A DNA stretch of 8,418 bases from Bacteroidales bacterium (GTDB lineage Bacteria > Bacteroidota > Bacteroidia > Bacteroidales > UBA3663): contig JAUNCV010000085.1 of NCBI GenBank assembly GCA_030526445.1, positions 1-8,418 on the forward strand. The letters run 5' to 3'. The notes beneath the pieces are model-generated. The model worked only from the letters and a program-made list of their open reading frames with translations. It did not search any database and had not been told where the DNA came from. This document shows positions 1-5,300 of this stretch, one piece after another. The position numbers and the translations under genes are program-made. Every line of letters begins with the position of its first letter. Position 1 is the first letter of the stretch.

Positions 1-804
1 AGCAGTTTTTCTGATATTGAACCTTTGCTGCAGAGTCTTGCAGCATCGCCTGTTGCTCTCGTCTATCTTATCGATCATTCCGATAAACCCCATCTTCTCG
101 AGTCCGAGTTGGTGGGGCTTCCCGCTTTGCGCTACCACCGTCATGTTAACAACGGCTATGGCGGCGGTCACAATTACGCCATTCGCATGGCCATCGAGGC
201 AGGCAGTGACTTTCACCTAGTGGTCAATCCCGATGTGTGGTTTGGGCCCGAAGTGGTGCCTCAACTTGTGGCATTCATGCAGCAGCATTCGCAGGTAGGC
301 ATGCTCATGCCCAAAGTCTGTTTCCCCAATGGCAGCCTCCAGCCGCTTGTCAAGCTGCTCCCTACGCCGCTCGATTTGTTCGGTCGATTCTGCCTTCGTG
401 GCCTCTTTTTCGGCAAGCGCAATGCCCGTTTCGAGCTGCGTCATTCGGGCTATTCTTTCCCCATCAATGCACCCTATCTTTCGGGCTGCTTCATGTTCCT
501 GCGTCTCTCGGCTTTGGCCCAGGTGGGATTGTTCGATGAGCGATACTTCATGTATGCCGAAGACATTGACCTCACGCGCCGCATGCACCGCTGCTATCAG
601 ACCATTTTCTACCCGTCTGTGACCATCTATCACCGGTTCAACCGCCAGTCGCGTCGCAGTCTCAGGCTTTTCTTCATCCATTTCACCAATATTGTGCGCT
701 ATTTCAACCGCTACGGGTGGTTCTCCGATGCCGAGCGCCGTCTCTTCAACGAGCGCTGTCTGGCCGAGGTGCGAGCGCATGTTTCTCAGTCCGATAATAT
801 TTGA
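1..804 (+). CDS. Family 2 glycosyltransferase, 5' end missing
   Basis: This is an inverting GT-A type sugar transferase, probably cytoplasmic or membrane-associated, of the rhamnosyltransferase/WbbL-like kind used for O-antigen, capsule or exopolysaccharide (family knowledge; substrate not visible). The frame is open from base 1, so the gene begins upstream. The TTG at 25 is not a convincing start, because the reading frame before it is already protein-like and the usual N-terminal beta strand (IVNYN type) is absent. Counting codons from base 1, the family signatures are NNGYGGGHN from codon 50, NPDV from codon 76 (the DxD-like nucleotide-sugar/metal site), SGCFMF and then FDERYFMYAEDIDLTRR, with EDIDL at codons 187-191. 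The tail, with YHRFNRQS, HFTNIVRYFNRYGWF and a closing Arg-rich helix, is also typical. Perhaps 10-40 residues are missing. TGA ends it 20 bases before the lipoprotein ATG, so the two are probably co-transcribed. Confidence 0.9.
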   Translation, partial: SSFSDIEPLLQSLAASPVALVYLIDHSDKPHLLESELVGLPALRYHRHVNNGYGGGHNYAIRMAIEAGSDFHLVVNPDVWFGPEVVPQLVAFMQQHSQVGMLMPKVCFPNGSLQPLVKLLPTPLDLFGRFCLRGLFFGKRNARFELRHSGYSFPINAPYLSGCFMFLRLSALAQVGLFDERYFMYAEDIDLTRRMHRCYQTIFYPSVTIYHRFNRQSRRSLRLFFIHFTNIVRYFNRYGWFSDAERRLFNERCLAEVRAHVSQSDNI

Positions 805-824
805 ACCCCACAATAACACTAACT

Positions 825-2846
825 ATGAAAAGAAATAACCTTATGGCCCTGCTGTCTGCCTTGTGCCTTGCTTCGTGCACACAGCCTTCGGCCGAGAAAT
901 TTTCTATCAGCGAAGCCGCCATCTCGCAGCTCGTCGCTGAGGTGCCTGCTGCCGATAAGGCTTTGCTCGAAAAAGGTGTGCGTCAGGCAGCCTCGCTCTG
1001 GCAGGCCGCCGATGGCTCTGAGGCCGATTTCGTGCAGTTTGTCAAGGAGAATTATGTGGCCGATGAGGCTGCCAAAAAGAGCCTCTACGATAAGTTGGCA
1101 CGCGCCTCTGAAGTTATCAATGGCGCATACAATCAGCTTTCGGTCGATTTGTCAAAGCCTGTCGTCCTTTCAGGTCCGCAGCCCGATAATGTCGATTATC
1201 TCTTGAGCGAATACAGCCCTTATGCGCACTTGTCTGACGATATGTATCAGAACAAGCTCGCCTTCATCACTATGCTCAATTTTCCATTCTATTCGTTGGC
1301 CGAAAAGAACGAGCTGGGCAAGTCGTGGAGCCGCCAGGAGTGGGCTTATGCTCGCATGGGCGATAGCTACACATCGCGCGTTCCTGCCAGTGTCAAGAAG
1401 GTGGCCGGCAAGGCTTATAACGATGCCGAGAACTACATCGCCAGCTACAACATCATGATGGGCCATTTGCTCACCGACGATGGCCGCCGCCTTTTCCCCT
1501 CCGATATGTGCCTGCTTTCGCACTGGAACTTGCGCGACGAAATCAAGTCCAATTACGCTAATCTCCCTAATGCCAACGAGAAGCAGGAGATGATCTATCA
1601 GGTCATGGAGCGCATCGTCAATCAGGAGATTCCGGCCGCTGTCATCAACAATGCAGACTATGACTGGGCGCCTTATTCTAACAAAACCTGGCAGAATGGG
1701 GCAGAGGTGACCCTTCAGCCAGAGGGTGCCGAACGCTATCAGCGCATTCTCGATATCTATCATGCCGACCTCTTGGCCGATCCCTATTATTCGGGCATGC
1801 CAACCGCCATTGTGCGCAATTTTGAGGGCAGCATGGAGGTTTCGGCACAGCAGATCGAGCAGCTTTTTACCGAGCTTGTTTCGTCCGAACAGGTCAAGAA
1901 AGTGGCAGCGCTCATCAAGGAGCGTCTCGGTCGCGATCTCCGTCCTTATGACATCTGGTACGATGGTTTCAAGAGTCGCGCTTCGCTTTCGCAGGATGTG
2001 CTTTCTGAGCAGACTCGCAAGCTTTATCCTACGCCCGAGGCATTCGAGGCTGGCATGCCCGCCATGCTCATGAATTTCGGTTTCAGTCGTGAGCGTGCTC
2101 AGTATATTGCCGACAAGATCAAGGTCGAGGGCGCACGTGGTTCGGGCCATGCTCTTGGCACCATGGGTCGCGGCTACAACTCGTTCCTCCGCACTCGCAT
2201 CGGCGCTACTGGCATGGACTATAAGGGCTACAACATTGCCGTGCACGAGTTTGGCCACAATGTTGAGCAGACGCTCGATACCTACGATATCGATTACTAC
2301 ACCCTTGCGGGCGTTCCTAACACCGGTTTCACCGAGACGCTTGCCTTCGTCTTCCAGAAGCGCGACCTTCGCCTGCTGGGTCAGAAGAGCATCATCAACG
2401 ACAACACCACGCTCGATATCTTCTGGGGCATGTACGAAATCATGGGCGTTTCGCTCGTCGATATGTACACCTGGCGCTGGCTCTATGAGCATCCTGAGGC
2501 TACGGCCGAACAGCTTCGCGACAACTGCCTGCGCATTGCCAAAGAGGTGTGGAACAAGTATTACGAACCGGTTCTCGGCAGTCACGATGCCACCCTTCTG
2601 GCCATCTATTCGCACATGATCAATGCGCCTATGTATCTGCCCAACTACCCATTCGGCCACATTGTTGAGTATCAGATTGAGGAGCACTTTTCTAAGCTTC
2701 CTAACCCAGACAACATCGCGCCCGAGATTGACCGCATCTGGCGCATCGGCCGCCTCACACCCAATGCCTGGATGAACGAGGCTGTTGGTTCCGATGTCTC
2801 AACTCAGCCTATCCTCAATGCCATTGACCGCATTGTTGGCAAATAA
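825..2846 (+). CDS. Lipoprotein with gluzincin-type zinc peptidase motif (HEFGH)
   Basis: A 673-residue predicted lipoprotein. The start at 825 is chosen because it gives a clean signal peptide: basic MKRNN, a hydrophobic stretch, then lipobox LASC with Cys18 as the lipidated residue. An in-frame TTG at 801 would overlap the upstream stop and bury the signal. Residues after Cys18 (TQPSAEK) are not the acidic surface-export signal known in Bacteroidetes lipoproteins, so a periplasm-facing location is a reasonable guess. The zinc site reads HEFGH at 474-478, with Glu504 in a TETLAF segment 26 residues later. That fits a gluzincin layout (two His plus a downstream Glu, Glu475 catalytic), resembling M3/M32-type metallopeptidases. 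It lacks the HELLGH/HECLGH form of M49 dipeptidyl peptidase III. Residues ~20-450 are mostly helical with no domain I can name. Peptidase activity is inferred from the motif; the substrate is unknown. A terminator follows directly. Confidence 0.85.
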   Translation: MKRNNLMALLSALCLASCTQPSAEKFSISEAAISQLVAEVPAADKALLEKGVRQAASLWQAADGSEADFVQFVKENYVADEAAKKSLYDKLARASEVINGAYNQLSVDLSKPVVLSGPQPDNVDYLLSEYSPYAHLSDDMYQNKLAFITMLNFPFYSLAEKNELGKSWSRQEWAYARMGDSYTSRVPASVKKVAGKAYNDAENYIASYNIMMGHLLTDDGRRLFPSDMCLLSHWNLRDEIKSNYANLPNANEKQEMIYQVMERIVNQEIPAAVINNADYDWAPYSNKTWQNGAEVTLQPEGAERYQRILDIYHADLLADPYYSGMPTAIVRNFEGSMEVSAQQIEQLFTELVSSEQVKKVAALIKERLGRDLRPYDIWYDGFKSRASLSQDVLSEQTRKLYPTPEAFEAGMPAMLMNFGFSRERAQYIADKIKVEGARGSGHALGTMGRGYNSFLRTRIGATGMDYKGYNIAVHEFGHNVEQTLDTYDIDYYTLAGVPNTGFTETLAFVFQKRDLRLLGQKSIINDNTTLDIFWGMYEIMGVSLVDMYTWRWLYEHPEATAEQLRDNCLRIAKEVWNKYYEPVLGSHDATLLAIYSHMINAPMYLPNYPFGHIVEYQIEEHFSKLPNPDNIAPEIDRIWRIGRLTPNAWMNEAVGSDVSTQPILNAIDRIVGK

Positions 2847-2848
2847 AC

Positions 2849-2886
2849 AAAACCACCTAAGCCTGTTTGGTTTAGGTGGTTTTTTG
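2849..2886 (+). terminator. Bidirectional rho-independent terminator
   Basis: A 15-bp stem (2849-2863 with 2869-2883, one G:T wobble at 2861/2871) encloses the loop TGTTT and runs into TTTTT on the plus strand, three bases after the lipoprotein stop. On the minus strand the same hairpin is followed by a T-rich tract (TTTTGTTTATTT), so it should also end the converging minus-strand transcript that starts near 3016. Confidence 0.93.
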
Positions 2887-2964
2887 TTCGATAGCTTGCT
2901 CTGAGCAGACCATGCTGGCCGCTGCAATCAGCATCATCATCACATTTTTCTTGAAGCCTTTCAT
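2872..2964 (-). CDS. Small signal-peptide-like ORF (30 aa)
   Basis: Minus-strand ORF from ATG (2964-2962) to TAA (2874-2872), 30 codons. The product starts MKGFKKNVMMMLIAAASMVC and continues for ten more polar residues. This is a basic N-terminus, a hydrophobic core and a small-residue region with a Cys at position 20, as in Bacteroidales secreted or lipoprotein precursors. SMVC is a poor lipobox because -1 Val is unusual. Upstream is a purine-rich leader (AAAAGAAAAAAACT before ATG) and, about 60 bases away, an exact Bacteroidetes promoter. The stop codon lies inside the terminator stem, so coding end and transcript end coincide. It may be a genuine micropeptide, or the stump of a secreted-protein gene whose body was deleted up to its terminator. 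I recognise no family. Coding status is inferred from composition and flanking signals. Confidence 0.5.
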   Translation of the reverse strand: MKGFKKNVMMMLIAAASMVCSEQAIEQKTT

Positions 2965-3021
2965 AGTTTTTTTCTTTTATTATTTAGCATTATGACCGAA
3001 TTTTGCTTATATTCTATGCAG

Positions 3022-3053
3022 CAAAAGTACACCATTTTCGCGAACCTGCCAAA
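3022..3053 (-). promoter_or_regulatory. Bacteroidetes-type promoter for the small minus-strand ORF
   Basis: Read on the minus strand: -33 element TTTG (3053-3050), a 20-base spacer, then -7 element TACTTTTG (3029-3022). This matches the known Bacteroidetes primary sigma consensus TTTG-N19-21-TAnnTTTG at every defined position. Transcription would start near 3015-3017, giving a leader of about 50 bases before the ATG at 2964. Confidence 0.75.
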
Positions 3054-3082
3054 TTTCTGCTCAAAAGAAATTACTTTCCTAA

Positions 3083-3122
3083 GCAAAAAAACACCTATAC
3101 CCCGCTAAAGAGGCGGGGCATA
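3083..3122 (-). terminator. Orphan minus-strand terminator
   Basis: Hairpin with a 6-bp G/C stem (CCCCGC at 3100-3105 with GCGGGG at 3113-3118), 7-base loop, and three further pairs beyond one mismatch (3096-3098 with 3120-3122). On the minus strand it is followed by GGTG and a run of seven T. No T tract follows on the plus strand, so direction is minus. No confident minus-strand gene lies upstream of it in the window. Confidence 0.6.
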
Positions 3123-3374
3123 GAGAAGTCAGCATATTCAATTGTGATGTCGCTTTTACCCTATTCCTTGGCCACATTGTCTGTAATCAGATTCCCACTT
3201 AATCTTATATCGTAGCATTGAGAAAAAAGCAAGCGAGGGTGTAGTCTGGGAGATCAAAATCTGGCAAAAAATAGCGAAAAGAGCAAAAAAACGTCAAAAG
3301 ATTGCAATTTCGCAATTTTTTTGAGCAAAAAAGCAAAAGTTGGTCAACTATGAAAATTATTCAGAAAGAATACG
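3123..3374. other. A/T-rich intergenic stretch, no confident gene
   Basis: I see no confident gene here. On the minus strand, 3253-3161 is open for 30 codons without a good start and ends in TAG shortly before the orphan terminator. Its last part reads YDIRLSGNLITDNVAKE, which is protein-like and could be the eroded 3' end of a lost gene. The segment 3262-3340 is A-rich on the plus strand, with recurring GCAAAA/GCGAAAA words. A weak hairpin (ATTGC at 3301-3305 with GCAAT at 3312-3316) sits among A and T tracts. Confidence 0.4.
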
Positions 3375-3382
3375 TATATTTG
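3375..3382 (+). promoter_or_regulatory. Candidate -7 element (distal promoter)
   Basis: TATATTTG matches the Bacteroidetes -7 pattern TAnnTTTG. No TTTG lies 19-21 bases upstream, so it is a half-match only. If used, transcription would begin near 3388 and give a leader of roughly 130 bases before the exporter ATG at 3517. Confidence 0.35.
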
Positions 3383-3393
3383 TACCCAGTTTC

Positions 3394-3411
3394 GCGCGCA
3401 TTTCTGCGTGC
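3394..3411 (+). other. G/C hairpin in possible leader
   Basis: GCGCGCA (3394-3400) pairs with TGCGTGC (3405-3411) around a TTTC loop: 7 bp with one G:U in an otherwise A/T-rich stretch. It would lie just inside the transcript from the distal candidate promoter, where it could protect the 5' end. It has no T tract, so it is not a terminator. Confidence 0.35.
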
Positions 3412-3470
3412 ATGTAAACAAAAGGAAATATTATATATTTCGTAAGTTTTTCTTTTTGTTAAAAGGTTGT

Positions 3471-3478
3471 TAATTTTG
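3471..3478 (+). promoter_or_regulatory. Candidate -7 element (proximal promoter) for the exporter-NRPS operon
   Basis: TAATTTTG matches TAnnTTTG exactly. The expected -33 position (3446-3449) reads GTTT within a T-rich run rather than TTTG, so the match is partial. Predicted start near 3484 leaves a leader of about 33 bases to the ATG at 3517 and would place the palindrome at 3480-3495 over the transcription start. Confidence 0.4.
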
Positions 3479-3479
3479 T

Positions 3480-3495
3480 GTCAATATGTATTGAC
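3480..3495. promoter_or_regulatory. Perfect palindrome, candidate operator
   Basis: GTCAATA-TG-TATTGAC: two 7-base arms, perfectly complementary, with a 2-base centre. It lies 22 bases before the exporter ATG and immediately after the proximal -7 element, a usual place for a dimeric repressor to bind. The arms extend no further. The regulator is unknown and not in the window. Confidence 0.45.
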
Positions 3496-3516
3496 TATTT
3501 TTTAACTTTACATCAA

Positions 3517-5286
3517 ATGATATTCGTTCGCAAATCTTATTTGACAAGTAAGGCCATGAAATATTTCCTTGTGGCCACCATTTTAACCACCATAGTCCAG
3601 CAGTTGAATGTAGTGGTTGACGGTATTGTCGTCAGCCAGTTTGTTGGACCAGATGCACTTTCCGCTGTGAACCTTTACCAACCACTTTCACTTTTGGTGA
3701 CATCTGTATGCACGCTTTTTGGTATGGGTGCTACAGTATATGCATCGAAGTTGATGGGGCAGCGTGACACTGACAAAGTGAATCATATTTTGTCTACGGC
3801 TCTTGTTTCCCTTGTTGTAGCTGGAGTGGTGCTTGCTTTGGTTTCTGTGTTTCTTGAAGACTGGATTGTTGATGTCATCTGCCAGGAGGAGCGTCTAGAG
3901 TCATATTTCCGCAGTTATTCTTTTACGATGCTCAGTTTCTGCTGTGTCAACATGCTGAGTATGTTTGTCGATCAGATGGTAAATATCGACGGCAGTCCGC
4001 AAAAGGTGAGTCGTTCGGTGTTGATCTCTGCAGTTGTCAACTTGATACTTGACATTGTCTTTGTCGGTGTGTTGGATATGGGTGTTGCAGGTTCTGCTTA
4101 CGCTACAATCGTGTCGCTCGTGGTGAATATTCTTATTCTGTCTGGAACTCTGTTCTCAAAGCAATGTTCTATTAGACTGAATCCATTTGGACAATTCTCA
4201 GCAAAGATGCTCGGCCAGAATCTGAAGTATGGTCTGCCGCTCATCATCAGTAATCTGGTGCTGATGCTGTTGTTCATTTTGCTCAACAACACCATACAGG
4301 ATAAGCAAGGTGCAGACGGTATGTTTGCCATGTCCATCTGTATGAACATCTTGTCGATATCTATGATGATAACGGGTGGTATTGGTTCCACGTTACTTGC
4401 CATTGGCGGTTTTCTCAATGGTCAGCAGGATTACAGAGGTATCCGTTTCCTTGTCAATGGAGGTCTCAAGATGCAGATATTGGTACTCGCGGTGATAATG
4501 ATAGTCGCGGAGTTCGTACCGTCAGCACTGACTAGTCTCTTTGGCGCCAATACAACAGAACTTGCATTGTATGCTGACAACTGTGTGCGTATTTTTGCTT
4601 GGATGTTGCTTGTTGTGATGCCGGCGCTTCTGCTTGCCAATGTTTATCAGGTGGTTGGTCGTTTGGCTCTCTCTCCACTCATTGTCCTTACCTTCCCATT
4701 GTCGCTTATTCCGAGCCTTTTGATGTGTTCGTACTTGTGGGGTGATGCTGCTGTGTGGTATGGATTCCCCATGGCTGGAATTATAGTTGCGTTGCTTGTT
4801 GTGGTTATCACCGAGGTGGTACGCAGAAAGAACGCTGATCTTTCGTTCCTTACTCTTGTTCCTGCAGAAAAGCATGTTGAGGCATACGACTCGTCAATTC
4901 CGCATGATATGGAATTGTTTGCATCATCGCTTGCAGATCTGTTGGAATATCTGTTGTCAAAGGGTATTCCACAGAAGCTTGCCGATGACATTATGCATTG
5001 CCTAGAGGAGGTAATCCTCAATATCATAGAGCATGGTGGCCCAACGAACAAGAAGAAATATACAGATGTTTATATCAATAAAATGGGAGATTGGGTGATA
5101 GCATCCATAAAGGATGACGGACGTCCGTTCGACCCTGTGAAATACAGTGAAGATAAGATGAGAAACGGCTTGAAGATACTGCATAGCTATTGTTCTCATT
5201 TGGAATACAAATTCATGTATGGACAGAACATGACTTTCATGAAATGGAACATACCAGGACAAGAAGAAAGAAATAATAAGAAATAA
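3517..5286 (+). CDS. MATE-family exporter fused to RsbW/SpoIIAB-like ATPase domain
   Basis: 589 residues, against about 450 for a usual MATE transporter. Residues ~14-435 hold twelve hydrophobic segments by eye and MATE-like sequence (VVDGIVVSQFVG near the start), indicating an inner-membrane cation-coupled drug/metabolite antiporter. Residues ~451-589 form a soluble GHKL/HATPase domain like anti-sigma kinases. It opens SSIPHDMELFASSL and has an N-box CLEEVILNIIEHGG, with Glu498, Asn502 and His506 correctly spaced. Next come D533-D-G-R-P-F-D-P and a G2 region RNGLKIL, where only Gly551 of the usual Gly-x-Gly remains. It ends GQNMTFMKW. There is no His-kinase dimerisation domain, so serine kinase/partner-switch or nucleotide sensing is more likely than phosphorelay (inference). 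The ATG at 3517 is preferred over GTG 3478, which overlaps the palindrome and -7 element; ATG 3555 would cut into the first helix. The NRPS begins 14 bases later, so export of its product is the likely job. Confidence 0.88.
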   Translation: MIFVRKSYLTSKAMKYFLVATILTTIVQQLNVVVDGIVVSQFVGPDALSAVNLYQPLSLLVTSVCTLFGMGATVYASKLMGQRDTDKVNHILSTALVSLVVAGVVLALVSVFLEDWIVDVICQEERLESYFRSYSFTMLSFCCVNMLSMFVDQMVNIDGSPQKVSRSVLISAVVNLILDIVFVGVLDMGVAGSAYATIVSLVVNILILSGTLFSKQCSIRLNPFGQFSAKMLGQNLKYGLPLIISNLVLMLLFILLNNTIQDKQGADGMFAMSICMNILSISMMITGGIGSTLLAIGGFLNGQQDYRGIRFLVNGGLKMQILVLAVIMIVAEFVPSALTSLFGANTTELALYADNCVRIFAWMLLVVMPALLLANVYQVVGRLALSPLIVLTFPLSLIPSLLMCSYLWGDAAVWYGFPMAGIIVALLVVVITEVVRRKNADLSFLTLVPAEKHVEAYDSSIPHDMELFASSLADLLEYLLSKGIPQKLADDIMHCLEEVILNIIEHGGPTNKKKYTDVYINKMGDWVIASIKDDGRPFDPVKYSEDKMRNGLKILHSYCSHLEYKFMYGQNMTFMKWNIPGQEERNNKK

Positions 5287-5300
5287 AAAACAATATAATT

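Noticed and set aside
217..819. 200-codon minus-strand frame opposite the glycosyltransferase
   Set aside because: The plus strand carries clear GT2 motifs. The antisense product has none and is a codon-bias shadow.
1170..2687. Long open frame of 505 codons on the minus strand
   Set aside because: It lies wholly antisense to the lipoprotein gene, which has a signal peptide and zinc motif. Its translation has no recognisable domain. Long antisense frames are common opposite C/G-ending codon genes.
3003..3215. 70-codon plus-strand ORF in the intergenic region
   Set aside because: Crosses the minus-strand promoter and orphan terminator, lacks a plausible leader, and its composition is not protein-like.
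3296..3322. Hairpin ATTGC/GCAAT with T tract as a plus-strand terminator
   Set aside because: The stem is short and A/T-rich, the T tract is part of the stem, and no plus-strand gene lies upstream of it after the 2849-2886 terminator.
3478..3516. GTG start 13 codons upstream of the chosen exporter start
   Set aside because: It would begin inside the -7-like element and palindrome, and adds residues unlike a MATE N-terminus. ATG 3517 gives the usual short basic lead before the first helix.
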